DNA of 64,000 nucleotides from Clostridiales bacterium (GCA_019423685.1 JAHZAY010000002.1:184042-248041), one strand, 5' to 3'. Positions 43,182 through 51,403 are shown, counted from the first letter of the stretch. Made by a program: numbers and translations. The notes: generated by a model not told the origin, from the sequence alone.

Positions 43182-43446
43182 GCTTTTGTTTGCAGCATTG
43201 GTTGTCTTTGTGGCGGTATGCTCCTTCAAGATTGTGGGCACGCAGATGGAGGTTTCGGCAAAGCAATACCAGCTCCAGCAGCTTGAGGAGAGCATCCAGC
43301 AACAGCAAAAGCTCAACGATGAATTGCAAAATCAGCTGGACAAGGGAAAGAGCGACCAGAGCGATATGATCGGCAAGGTCGCCTATGAACAGTACGGATA
43401 CGGTTATCCAGACGAGCACATCTATATTGATAGTCAGGCAAGCTGA
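43147..43446 (+). CDS. divIC: Septum formation initiator DivIC
   Basis: A 99-aa bitopic membrane protein of the DivIC/FtsB family: short basic cytoplasmic end, one membrane helix (about residues 12-31), then a coiled coil (about 38-65) rich in Gln/Leu. It ends in AYEQYGYGYPDEHIYIDS, the short conserved region after the coil. It works with FtsL/DivIB at the division septum. The ATG follows GGAAGGGGAAA inside the end of yabQ, overlapping it by 35 nt. Confidence 0.9.
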   Translation: MAVKKKKHSGNRLLFAALVVFVAVCSFKIVGTQMEVSAKQYQLQQLEESIQQQQKLNDELQNQLDKGKSDQSDMIGKVAYEQYGYGYPDEHIYIDSQAS

Positions 43447-43477
43447 CGGAAGTTTTGAGGAGGACGCAGTAGAAGTT

Positions 43478-43990
43478 ATGCAGTTAGCGATTGGAGATAT
43501 TCTGGAAGGAAAGGTGACCGGCATCACCAAGTTCGGCGCTTTTGTAGATCTGGGAGAGGGAAAAACCGGTATGGTGCACATCTCCGAGGTGTCCACAGAC
43601 TATGTAGAGGACATTTCCCAGTACCTCAAAAAGGACCAGGTGGTCAAAGTCAAGGTCATCAACATCACGGACGAGGGCAAGATCAGCCTGTCGATCAAAA
43701 AGGCAATGCCTAAGCCGCAATCTTCCGAACAGGAGCGATCTGCCCGACCGGCGGGCCAAAAGGGCCGTCCGCGCAATTTTGGCAACAAGCGCTATGAAAA
43801 CAACAAGCGTCCGTTTAATCCTCAGCAGATCAGCAGCTATGAATGGAATCCGCACCGCAACGAAAATGCCTCCTTTGAGGATATGCTCAACAAATTTAAG
43901 CAGACCAGCGACGACAAGATGTCCGATCTGCGCAAATATCGCGGCGAGGTCAAACGCGGCTCCGCAAACCGCCGTTCTCGTCAGGACTAA
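43478..43990 (+). CDS. yabR: S1 RNA-binding domain protein YabR
   Basis: A 170-aa protein with one S1 domain at the N-terminus (about residues 1-72: QLAIGDILEGKVTGITKFGA, then GKTGMVHISEVS and KVKVINITDEGKISLSIKKA). A basic Arg/Asn-rich disordered tail follows. It is related to YabR/polynucleotide phosphorylase-like S1 proteins and lies just after divIC as in B. subtilis. ATG 43478 has GGAGGA about fourteen bases upstream, a long spacing. A role in RNA binding is likely; details unknown. Confidence 0.88.
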   Translation: MQLAIGDILEGKVTGITKFGAFVDLGEGKTGMVHISEVSTDYVEDISQYLKKDQVVKVKVINITDEGKISLSIKKAMPKPQSSEQERSARPAGQKGRPRNFGNKRYENNKRPFNPQQISSYEWNPHRNENASFEDMLNKFKQTSDDKMSDLRKYRGEVKRGSANRRSRQD

Positions 43991-44007
43991 AAACAACACA
44001 TCGATTG

Positions 44008-44040
44008 CAAAAGGGGAAGCCGCAAGGCTTCCCCTTTTTG
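44008..44040 (+). terminator. Terminator after yabR
   Basis: AAAAGGGGAAGCC-GCAA-GGCTTCCCCTTTT stem-loop with T tail. Confidence 0.93.
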
Positions 44041-44056
44041 ATGGAGGAAATAGAGG

Positions 44057-44866
44057 ATGGAATACGATTGGCGTCCGGTGATGCAACAGGTGGTTTGCTG
44101 CTTTCAACGGGAGCTTGGGGAAAATCTGGTGGGGATCTATCTGCACGGATCGGCAGCTTTCGGCTGCGTGGGAGAGGGCAGCGATCTCGACTTTATCGCG
44201 GTGGTGCAAAATCCACCCTTGCCATTGCAAAGACAAAACCTCATCCGCTCCCTCATGGAGCTGGAAGAGCAGGCCCCCCGAAAGGGGATCGAGATGAGCG
44301 CGGTGCTGTTGCAGCACTGTGTGCAATTTTGCTATCCGACCCCCTATCAGCTGCACTATTCCCCCATGCACCGCGCAGCATACCAGCAGGATCTGGCCGG
44401 TTGCTGCCGCCGGATGCAGGGGGTAGACTACGATCTCGCAGCCCACTTTACGGTGATTCGAAAGGTGGGGATTGTGCTGTGCGGAAAGCCAATCGAGGAA
44501 GTCTTTGGAGAGGTGCCGTGGGAAGCATATCTGGACAGCATTGATCGGGACATCGCAGACGCGGAGCAATCGGTTTGTTGCTGTCCGCTCGATACAACCC
44601 TCAATCTTTGCAGGGTGCTGGCGGCGGCGCGTGCAGGATTGGTGCTCTCCAAAGAGCAGGGTGCACGATGGGCACTGGAGCAGATGCCACAGTACAGCGC
44701 TCTTTTGGCCGAAGCGCTCTTTTGTTACGGTGCGGGGAGGTCGTTTTGCTGGGATGTGGGGGAGCTCAAGCGCTTTGCAACAGCAGTTTTGGACCAAATT
44801 CACGGGGAGATGTTGAAAGTGGGGTTTGGAACGGAGTATAATGAAGGTAAGAAAACGGACCGTTAA
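44057..44866 (+). CDS. AadA-like nucleotidyltransferase with DUF4111 domain
   Basis: A 269-aa protein. The nucleotidyltransferase signature is in GIYLHGSAAFGCVGEGSDLD, with G31-S32 and metal-binding Asp43 and Asp45. The C-terminal half is helical and matches the DUF4111 region of aminoglycoside adenylyltransferases (ANT(3'')/ANT(9)). Known relatives modify streptomycin or spectinomycin. Whether this divergent chromosomal member gives resistance is not determinable. The SD is GGAGGAAATAGAGG. It lies 17 nt after the yabR terminator and just before a coiled-coil gene. Confidence 0.82.
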   Translation: MEYDWRPVMQQVVCCFQRELGENLVGIYLHGSAAFGCVGEGSDLDFIAVVQNPPLPLQRQNLIRSLMELEEQAPRKGIEMSAVLLQHCVQFCYPTPYQLHYSPMHRAAYQQDLAGCCRRMQGVDYDLAAHFTVIRKVGIVLCGKPIEEVFGEVPWEAYLDSIDRDIADAEQSVCCCPLDTTLNLCRVLAAARAGLVLSKEQGARWALEQMPQYSALLAEALFCYGAGRSFCWDVGELKRFATAVLDQIHGEMLKVGFGTEYNEGKKTDR

Positions 44867-44879
44867 AGGAGGTTTTGTT

Positions 44880-45188
44880 ATGGAAAGGACAATTGGCGAA
44901 AGATGGTGCAAGGTAGAGATCTATAACGAGTATCTCAAAAAGATTCCAAACCTGCTGGGACAGATCAACACGGTAGAAAAGATGCAGATGAAGGCAGAGA
45001 TGGAGTTGCAGATGTTGCCCAAAGAGCCGGACAATATGAGCCGCCACCAATATGAAGAGCGTCTGCTCTCCACAAAGGAACAGTGCGAGAGAAGGCTTGC
45101 AGATATGAAGGAGGAATTAAACCTCATTTTTGGCTTAAAAGAGCAGCTGGAAGAGGAACTAAACTTTCATGCCGGAAAGATAAAATAA
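44880..45188 (+). CDS. Small coiled-coil protein of unknown function
   Basis: A 102-aa, Glu/Lys/Met-rich cytosolic protein, almost entirely predicted helix (NTVEKMQMKAEMELQMLPKE, then ERRLADMKEELNLIFGLKEQ). No family is recognised. ATG 44880 follows AAAGGAGG by seven bases, 13 nt after the AadA-like gene, so cotranscription is probable. The frame is open upstream, but the extra codons overlap the previous gene. Confidence 0.75.
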   Translation: MERTIGERWCKVEIYNEYLKKIPNLLGQINTVEKMQMKAEMELQMLPKEPDNMSRHQYEERLLSTKEQCERRLADMKEELNLIFGLKEQLEEELNFHAGKIK

Positions 45189-45201
45189 AGCGCAAAGCAT
45201 A

Positions 45202-45235
45202 AAAAAAGACCCGAAGCATTCGCTTCGGGTCTTTT
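45202..45235. terminator. Terminator between convergent genes
   Basis: AAAAGACCCGAAGC-ATTC-GCTTCGGGTCTTTT stem with A and T tails on both sides. Confidence 0.93.
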
Positions 45236-45256
45236 GATCGGCAAGAAAAGGGTAAC

Positions 45257-45535
45257 TTATCTTTCCTCTTTCATTTTTGCAAAGCACTCGCTGCAGTAAA
45301 CTGGGCGGTCTTCTCTTGGTTTGAAAGGAACTTTAGCCTCTTTGCCGCAGCTTGCGCATACAGCGGTGTACATCTCTCTGTCCGCTTTTTTGCCAGCTTT
45401 GCGAGCATCTCTGCAAGCTTTGCATCTCTGTGGCTCGTTCTGGAAACCTTTTTCAGCATAGAATTCCTGCTCGCCAGCAGTGAAAACGAATTCGGCTCCG
45501 CATTCTTTGCATACTAATGTTTTGTCTTCGTACAT
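45257..45535 (-). CDS. Zinc-ribbon domain protein
   Basis: A 92-aa protein with four CxxC pairs: Cys9/12, Cys38/41, Cys60/63 and Cys81/84. The first half matches the probable zinc-ribbon family (LVCKECGAEFVFTAGEQEFY, then NEPQRCKACRDAR). The second half is a CxxC-CxxC knuckle. It probably binds two zinc ions. Function unknown; nucleic-acid or protein contacts are possible. ATG 45535 has AGCGAGGT about ten bases upstream. It lies downstream of the sigma factor gene on the same strand, 137 nt away. Confidence 0.85.
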   Translation of the reverse strand: MYEDKTLVCKECGAEFVFTAGEQEFYAEKGFQNEPQRCKACRDARKAGKKADREMYTAVCASCGKEAKVPFKPREDRPVYCSECFAKMKEER

Positions 45536-45672
45536 AGCTTTATACCTCGCTTTTTCTATTCGCCCAAGAACCGGAACACGGGAGAAGATTCGTCAAAAGT
45601 CGTATCGCTCTGCTGTGAGTCTAGGGCATATTCGTAACCGCCTTTTGCGGTTATCAACTGGGAATGAAACAG

Positions 45673-46266
45673 TCAATTGCTGTTCCGTAGCTTTCGTCTA
45701 ACTCGTTGCAGGGCATTGTCAACCGCTTTGGTCGAGCAGTGCAGGCGCTGGGCCATCTGCTCATAGGAAAGTCCGCTGAGGTACAATGTTAAGGTTTCCT
45801 GTTCTAATCCAGACAAAAGAGTTTTAATTTTCTGCCGGCGCAACATCTGTTCCTCCTGTTGCAGGTAAGCATCCAGAGGATTTCCACCGTCACCTTCGGG
45901 CTGGGTGGTGTCTTTTAAACTGTCGATGGGCAGATAATTATTCAGTGGCAGGTGCTTTTGCGCCAAAAAGGTGGAGAGGCAATCTACTAAACGCGAATGA
46001 ATACACCGGCGGGCGTAGGTCTGAAAGGAAGCGCCGCGCTGGAAATCATAATTTTTTACCGCGTCCAAAAGGCCGATCAATCCCTCTTGAATAAAGTCGT
46101 CCTGATCGAGTCCCACCAGCGAATAGCGGCTGGATTTTGCCTTGATGACCGGCAAAAACCGGGCAATGAGCTGGGCGAGAGCGTCGGAGCAACCGTCCTT
46201 TGCCTTTTGCACCAGCTGCTCGTCGGAGCAGGGAATCTTGCAGTCTTTATCGGGATTTTGGGTCAT
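45673..46266 (-). CDS. RNA polymerase sigma factor, SigH-like
   Basis: A 197-aa sigma-70 family protein. Region 2: LVGLDQDDFIQEGLIGLLDA, AVKNYDFQRGASFQTYARRC, a good region 2.1-2.4. A linker follows, and then region 4 (LSGLEQETLTLYLSGLSYEQ, AQRLHCSTKAVDNALQRVRR). The QKHLPLNNYLPIDS piece is SigH-like, the early sporulation/transition sigma of Firmicutes. ATG 46266 with GGAG eight bases upstream is chosen. ATG 46284 would have its purine-rich element at or upstream of the predicted transcription start, so it could not serve as SD. The spoVG or rpoN neighbourhood of canonical sigH is not seen, so it may be a paralogue. Confidence 0.82.
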   Translation of the reverse strand: MTQNPDKDCKIPCSDEQLVQKAKDGCSDALAQLIARFLPVIKAKSSRYSLVGLDQDDFIQEGLIGLLDAVKNYDFQRGASFQTYARRCIHSRLVDCLSTFLAQKHLPLNNYLPIDSLKDTTQPEGDGGNPLDAYLQQEEQMLRRQKIKTLLSGLEQETLTLYLSGLSYEQMAQRLHCSTKAVDNALQRVRRKLRNSN

Positions 46267-46302
46267 ACGCCTTTCTCCATCCATCTAAGATACCACTTCC
46301 TC

Positions 46303-46331
46303 ATTATATAGTACGAAAGCCGCTCTGTCAA
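46303..46331 (-). promoter_or_regulatory. Consensus promoter of the SigH-like gene
   Basis: TTGACA (46326-46331), 17-bp spacer, TATAAT (46303-46308) on the minus strand: both hexamers are exact consensus. Confidence 0.92.
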
Positions 46332-46472
46332 TTGATTTTACAGCTATCTAGAAATTTTCTTTTCCCCCCAATATGCCGGTATTCCGCAAGAAGACAGCCA
46401 AAAAAACAAAACAAAATAAACCTCGCAGACAAAAAAGTCGAAAAGAAGGGGAGAATTTTTGGAAGGGAATGT

Positions 46473-46501
46473 TTGCTTTCCCTTTGGGCACATGGTATAA
46501 T
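46473..46501 (+). promoter_or_regulatory. Promoter of the ferredoxin/hydrogenase unit
   Basis: TTGCTT (46473-46478), 17-bp spacer, TATAAT (46496-46501). Confidence 0.75.
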
Positions 46502-46585
46502 AGTAAAAAATTCGCATCCAAAGCCCGGTTGAGAGCTTTTGAGTAGAAAATACAAGAAGAGTAAAATGGTTGAGGAGTTGTTTTT

Positions 46586-46876
46586 ATGAAAAAAATCCAT
46601 GTGGAAATCTGCGCCTGTACAGCCTGCGTGATGAACGGTGCGATGGACCTGATGGAGTCTGTGGAAAGCCTGGAGACGCTGCACGACGAGATGGAAGATG
46701 GTTTCATGACCGAGCCGCAGGGCGAGCTGGAGGTCGTCACCAACAAATGCTTGGGCGGAGTGCCGCACCAGGAGGACGCGCCGGTCGTTTCGGTGGACGG
46801 AAAGGTCTTTAAAAGGGCGGATGCCGACACCGTGATGGCCTACATCGTGGAGCAGATCCACTCGAACGAACAGTAG
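46586..46876 (+). CDS. Thioredoxin-like [2Fe-2S] ferredoxin domain protein
   Basis: A 96-aa protein resembling the NuoE/HydC C-terminal thioredoxin-like ferredoxin. Cys9, Cys11 and Cys14 (ICACTACVMNGA) correspond to the first cluster-ligand region. VTNKCLGGVPHQEDAPVVSV (Cys55) corresponds to the second, where the usual fourth Cys of CLGxC is missing. The ATG follows GAGGAG. It is 62 nt upstream of the [FeFe] hydrogenase gene and probably donates to or accepts electrons from it. Confidence 0.8.
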   Translation: MKKIHVEICACTACVMNGAMDLMESVESLETLHDEMEDGFMTEPQGELEVVTNKCLGGVPHQEDAPVVSVDGKVFKRADADTVMAYIVEQIHSNEQ

Positions 46877-46938
46877 TAATTCACAATAGAGGATCAAAAC
46901 CCCGCTTGAGGTGCAAAAACGAATAGGAGGAAATGACA

Positions 46939-48462
46939 ATGAGAGGGATCACAACACCGGTTACAAAGATCAGAAGACAGGTCTTTACCGAGATCGCGCG
47001 CTTGGCCTATGAGGATGGGGACTATTCCCGCATCGAAGAAATCCCATACACCATCGTGCCGGGCGAAGTCGCAAACTACCGCGACAGCGTGTTTAAGGAG
47101 CGCGCCATCGTCGGTGAGCGGTTGCGTCTGGCAGTTGGACTCCCTTTGCGCCCAGTGGATCAGCATGCGCCTGTTTCCCAGGGCATCAACGACAGCGCCA
47201 TCGCAGATATGTTCTATGAGCCGCCGCTAATCAATGTCATTTCCTTTGCCTGCAACGCCTGTGAGGAGACAAGCTACACCGTCTCCAACCTCTGCCGCAG
47301 CTGCCTTGCCCATCCCTGCACGGCAGTATGCCCGGTTAAGGCAGTCAACATCATCAACGGGCGTTCCTTCATAGATAAGGACAAATGTGTCAAATGTGGC
47401 CGCTGTGCTCAGGCGTGCCCCTATTCCGCGATTGTCAAGAGCGAGCGCCCCTGCGCTGCGGCCTGTGGTGTCAACGCAATTGAGAGCGATGAATACGGCC
47501 GAGCGAAGATCAACTATGATAAGTGCGTTTCCTGCGGGCAGTGCCTTGTCAGCTGCCCATTCAGCGCCATCGCAGACAAGTCCCAGATCTTTCAGCTGAT
47601 TCAGGCTATCAAGCGCGGGGACACGGTAATTGCAGAGGTAGCTCCCGCCTTTGTCGGCCAATTTGGCCCGCTGGCTTCCCCGGAGAAGGTGCGCGCGGCT
47701 CTGCGCAAGGTCGGCTTTGCGCACATCTATGAGGTAGCGCGCGGAGCGGACATCGGTGCAGTTGAGGAGGCGGAGGAATTTGTCGCAAATGTTCCGACCG
47801 GCAAAAAACCTTTCCTGGCGACCTCCTGCTGCTATTCGTGGATTATGATGGCGCAGAATATGTTCCCGGAACTTGCCGGCTGCATCTCCGACTCGATGAC
47901 CCCAATGGTAGCCACGGCGCGCATCATCAAGGAAAAGCACCCGAATGCCCGCGTTGTCTTTATCGGCCCATGCGCCTCCAAAAAGCTGGAGGCAATGCGC
48001 GCAGATATCCGCAGTGATGTGGATTTTGTCATCACCTTCGAGGAATTGATGGGCATCTTCCAGGCCAACAACATTGAGTTTTCCGATTTGCAGGATGATA
48101 CCGGATTCAACCACGGCGCCACCGCTTCCGGCCGCGGATACGGTGTGGCGGGCGGCGTCGCCAAGGCCATCACCGACTGCATCCATCAGCTGGCTCCGGA
48201 ACTCGGGGAGATCCCGACCGACCATGCAGAGGGACTGGATGCCTGCCGCAAGATGCTGATGTTGGCCAAGGCGGGCAAGCGCAACGGCTATCTGCTGGAG
48301 GGCATGGCTTGTCCGGGCGGTTGTGTTGGAGGAGCAGGCACGCTCACCAACATCCAAAAAGCGGCAAAAGCAGAACAGGATTTTGCTGCCAAGAGCGATT
48401 TTAAAGTTTCGACTGAGGACAAGACAGTCTTTGAAAAATTGGGCAAATACACAAAGAAGTAG
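46939..48462 (+). CDS. [FeFe] hydrogenase, group B-like, with ferredoxin clusters
   Basis: A 507-aa iron-only hydrogenase-like protein. The middle carries [4Fe-4S] ferredoxin motifs (CVKCGRCAQACPYSA and CVSCGQCLVSCPF) plus extra Cys in CNACEETSY, CRSCLAHPC and CAAACGV. The H-cluster domain has L1 TSCCYSW, L2 FIGPCASKK and L3 MACPGGCVGGAG. These variants match group B monomeric hydrogenases of anaerobes rather than the bidirectional prototype. ATG 46939 is chosen because AGGAGG is eight bases away (only two from ATG 46933). It is predicted to couple H2 metabolism to ferredoxin. The HydEFG maturases are not in the window. Confidence 0.93.
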   Translation: MRGITTPVTKIRRQVFTEIARLAYEDGDYSRIEEIPYTIVPGEVANYRDSVFKERAIVGERLRLAVGLPLRPVDQHAPVSQGINDSAIADMFYEPPLINVISFACNACEETSYTVSNLCRSCLAHPCTAVCPVKAVNIINGRSFIDKDKCVKCGRCAQACPYSAIVKSERPCAAACGVNAIESDEYGRAKINYDKCVSCGQCLVSCPFSAIADKSQIFQLIQAIKRGDTVIAEVAPAFVGQFGPLASPEKVRAALRKVGFAHIYEVARGADIGAVEEAEEFVANVPTGKKPFLATSCCYSWIMMAQNMFPELAGCISDSMTPMVATARIIKEKHPNARVVFIGPCASKKLEAMRADIRSDVDFVITFEELMGIFQANNIEFSDLQDDTGFNHGATASGRGYGVAGGVAKAITDCIHQLAPELGEIPTDHAEGLDACRKMLMLAKAGKRNGYLLEGMACPGGCVGGAGTLTNIQKAAKAEQDFAAKSDFKVSTEDKTVFEKLGKYTKK

Positions 48463-48474
48463 GCTAATGCCAGC

Positions 48475-48507
48475 AAAAAAGCCACCCCATTCGGGTGGCT
48501 TTTTTTA
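48475..48507 (+). terminator. Terminator after the hydrogenase gene
   Basis: AAAAAAGCCACCC-CATTC-GGGTGGCTTTTTT stem-loop. Confidence 0.95.
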
Positions 48508-48628
48508 CTGGCAGGAAAGCATCCCGATATTTTCAAAAGATATCGAGATGTCCTGTGTCCACAAAGAGAAAGCGAAAAAAAGGAGCGCAGTTCCATAGGC
48601 AATTTTGCACATACATGGGCTTTTTTTT

Positions 48629-48640
48629 CCATATATATGG
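48629..48640. repeat. Perfect palindrome upstream of the carboxypeptidase gene
   Basis: CCATATATATGG, flanked by a T8 tract on the left and C plus A6 on the right. It lies 31 nt before the start codon, where promoter elements would lie. No clear sigma-A hexamers fit, so it may be part of an operator or of a non-sigma-A promoter. Confidence 0.45.
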
Positions 48641-48671
48641 CAAAAAAGACTGCTTTTGGGGAGGGCTCTAT

Positions 48672-49862
48672 ATGACAAAACTTGCAAAACTGTTTCGAAG
48701 GGCTTCCTGTCTGCTTTTGGCAGGAAGCTTTTGGCTGCTGGGATCGCTGGGGGCGTTTGCTCAGGAGGAAAAGCGCGAGGTGGCGATGAGCTTTACTGCA
48801 AAATCCGCCCTTTTGATGGAGCAGGAAACCGGGCAGGTGCTCTTTTCCCAGAATCCGCAGGAGCACCTTGCACCGGCTTCGCTGACCAAACTGATGGATC
48901 TGCTGCTGATCTTTGAGGCTTTGGAGGAAGGAGAGCTTTCGATGGATCAGACGCTCACCTGTTCGGCCTATGCAAAGACGATGGGCGGATCGGAAATCTG
49001 GCTAAAAGAGGGGGAACAGATGACGGTGGAGGAGCTGCTCAAAGCGCTGATCGTGGCCAGCGCAAACGATGCGGCGGTGGTGTTTGCCGAACAGCTTGCG
49101 GTGACCGAGGATGCCTTTGTTGAGCGGATGAACGAGAAAGCTGCAGAGCTCGGCCTTGCCGACACCCACTATGTCAACTGCACCGGATTCGACGAGGAGG
49201 GACACTACACCTGCGCACAGGATGTGGCAGCCTTGGCGCGGGAATTGATGGTGCGCTACGGCGATCAAATCACCCAATTTTCTACCATCTGGATGGACAC
49301 TTTGCGGGGCGGAGAGACCGAGCTTGTCAACACCAACCGGCTAATTCGCTTCTATCCTGGGGCAACCGGGCTCAAGACGGGAACAACCGATGCTGCGGGG
49401 CACTGCCTTTGCGCCACGGCTACCCGCGATGGGATGAGTCTGATCGCGGTCATTATGGGGTGCCAGACCAGCGATGCGCGCTTTGAGGAGACAAAACAGC
49501 TGCTCGATTTTGGGTTTGCCGGATTTACTCTGGTGTGCCCGCAACAGGAGGATGTGCAGGCGCAGCTGACACCGATTCCGGTAACCAGAGGTACCCAGAC
49601 GCAGGTGCAGCCGCAGGTTGATGCACTTCCCAAGGCGGTGGTGCGAAAGGATGAAGCCGAACAGCTGGAGGTACAGGTGCAGCCGGCCGAGCAGCTGGAA
49701 GCTCCGATCCAGCAGGGCGATTCGGTGGGCAGTGTGCGATTGGTGCTGGAAGGGGAAACGCTGGCGGAGGAACCTCTGTGCGCAGGACAAACGGTTGAGC
49801 GGATGACCTATCTGCGCGGCGTGCAGGCGCTGCTGCGGGGATTGGTGAAGATGTGCGGATGA
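48672..49862 (+). CDS. D-alanyl-D-alanine carboxypeptidase (PBP5/DacF type)
   Basis: A 396-aa secreted peptidoglycan carboxypeptidase. The signal peptide (FRRASCLLLAGSFWLLGSLG, cleaved near AFA-QEE) precedes the S11 peptidase domain. Active-site motifs: SxxK as PASLTKLM, SxN as SANDAA, KTG as LKTGTTDAAG. A beta-rich PBP5 C-terminal domain contains VRLVLEGETLAEE. A Gln/Val-rich linker stands between them. ATG 48672 follows GGGGAGGG. In B. subtilis dacF is cotranscribed with spoIIA genes; these are not present here, so the sporulation link is unproven. It trims stem-peptide D-Ala at the membrane. Confidence 0.94.
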   Translation: MTKLAKLFRRASCLLLAGSFWLLGSLGAFAQEEKREVAMSFTAKSALLMEQETGQVLFSQNPQEHLAPASLTKLMDLLLIFEALEEGELSMDQTLTCSAYAKTMGGSEIWLKEGEQMTVEELLKALIVASANDAAVVFAEQLAVTEDAFVERMNEKAAELGLADTHYVNCTGFDEEGHYTCAQDVAALARELMVRYGDQITQFSTIWMDTLRGGETELVNTNRLIRFYPGATGLKTGTTDAAGHCLCATATRDGMSLIAVIMGCQTSDARFEETKQLLDFGFAGFTLVCPQQEDVQAQLTPIPVTRGTQTQVQPQVDALPKAVVRKDEAEQLEVQVQPAEQLEAPIQQGDSVGSVRLVLEGETLAEEPLCAGQTVERMTYLRGVQALLRGLVKMCG

Positions 49863-49958
49863 TGAAAGTGAAGGAGTCCTGAACAGGAATTTTGTGCATA
49901 ATTGAGGGAAAATACCGGTGCTTTCGGGGAGAAAGGTTTCTTTTTCATGCAAACAGCC

Positions 49959-49987
49959 TTGCAAAATGATAAGAAATAATGTAAAAT
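49959..49987 (+). promoter_or_regulatory. Promoter of pgi
   Basis: TTGCAA (49959-49964), 17-bp spacer, TAAAAT (49982-49987). Confidence 0.68.
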
Positions 49988-50065
49988 AACTATATCACCA
50001 GAGTATAGAATGTTATTCGGTATGTGAGACCGAAGATGAGGGGAAACTGAAAGGAAGTGTCAGCG

Positions 50066-51403
50066 ATGGCTGTAACGCTTAATGCAAAGTATCTGGGTCC
50101 GTTTGTCCACGAAGGAGAGCTGGAGGCAATCCGTCCTCAGGTGGAAGCGGCGCACCGCACCATTCATGAAAAATCTGGCCCGGGAGGAGATTTTCTCGGC
50201 TGGCTGGATCTTCCGGTAGATTATGACAAGGAAGAGTTCAAAAGGATTCAAAGCGCGGCGCAAAAGATCCGCAGTCACTCGCAGATATTGGTCGTCATCG
50301 GCATTGGCGGAAGCTATCTGGGCGCGCGGGCAGCAATTGAGCTGCTGCACTCTCAGCTGCACAACGACCTTGCTAAAGATGGAGTTCAAATTTATTTTGC
50401 CGGCAACAGCATCAGTCCAACCTATTTAAATCAGATCATCAAGCTGTGCGAAGGCAAGGATTTTTCCATCAACGTCATCTCCAAGTCCGGCACCACAACC
50501 GAACCGGCGCTGGCGTTCCGCATCTTTAGAGAACTTGCCATCAAAAAGTACGGCAAGGAAGGTGCAAGAGAGCGCATCTTCTGCACCACCGACAAAGCAA
50601 AGGGCACCTTGAAACAGCTGGCGGACGAGGAAGGGTATGAGACCTTCGTTATCCCGGACGATGTAGGCGGACGGTATTCGGTGCTGACCGCAGTTGGTTT
50701 GCTGCCGATCGCAGTGTCTGGCTCGGACATCACAAAGCTCATGCAGGGTGCAGCAAAGGCCCGCGAGGACCTGAGCGTATGTGACCTTGACAAGAACGAC
50801 TGCTACCGCTATGCAGCGCTGCGCAATATCCTGTACCGCAAGGGCAAAGCGGTCGAGATTCTGGTCAGCTATGAGCCGGCTTTCTCGATGATGGCGGAGT
50901 GGTACAAACAGCTCTTTGGTGAGAGCGAAGGCAAAGACAACAAGGGCATTTACCCCTCTTCTGCGATCTTCTCGACCGACCTGCACTCGATGGGGCAGTT
51001 CATTCAGGAAGGTTCGCGCATCCTGTTTGAGACGGTTGTGGATATCGAACAGCCGCAGCAGGATCTGTACATTCAGCCCGATCCGAACAATTTTGACGGA
51101 CTCAACTTCCTGTCCGGTCAGAATATGTCGGTGGTCAACCAGAAGGCAATGCAGGGCACCATCCTTGCGCACACCGAGGGAGGCGTGCCGAACATGGTGC
51201 TGCGGATGCCAAAGGCGGACGAAGAGGAGCTGGGATATTTAATCTACTTCTTTGAGAAAGCCTGCGCAATGTCCGGTTACCTGTTGGCAGTAAACCCATT
51301 TAACCAGCCGGGTGTAGAGAGCTACAAGAAGAATATGTTCGCTCTGCTGGGCAAACCGGGATATGAGGACCAGAAACAGGCACTGGAAGCGCGGTTAAAA
51401 TAA
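50066..51403 (+). CDS. pgi: Glucose-6-phosphate isomerase
   Basis: Interconverts glucose-6-P and fructose-6-P in glycolysis. The 445-aa product belongs to the short bacterial PGI type. GIGGSYLGARAAIE and NVISKSGTTTEPALAFR are the sugar-phosphate-binding blocks, and TDLHSMGQFIQEG and the C-terminal NPFNQPGVESYKKNMF carry catalytic residues. ATG 50066 follows AAAGGAAG; the earlier in-frame codon at 50057 overlaps that SD. The next gene encodes a P-loop protein 43 nt downstream. Confidence 0.97.
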   Translation: MAVTLNAKYLGPFVHEGELEAIRPQVEAAHRTIHEKSGPGGDFLGWLDLPVDYDKEEFKRIQSAAQKIRSHSQILVVIGIGGSYLGARAAIELLHSQLHNDLAKDGVQIYFAGNSISPTYLNQIIKLCEGKDFSINVISKSGTTTEPALAFRIFRELAIKKYGKEGARERIFCTTDKAKGTLKQLADEEGYETFVIPDDVGGRYSVLTAVGLLPIAVSGSDITKLMQGAAKAREDLSVCDLDKNDCYRYAALRNILYRKGKAVEILVSYEPAFSMMAEWYKQLFGESEGKDNKGIYPSSAIFSTDLHSMGQFIQEGSRILFETVVDIEQPQQDLYIQPDPNNFDGLNFLSGQNMSVVNQKAMQGTILAHTEGGVPNMVLRMPKADEEELGYLIYFFEKACAMSGYLLAVNPFNQPGVESYKKNMFALLGKPGYEDQKQALEARLK

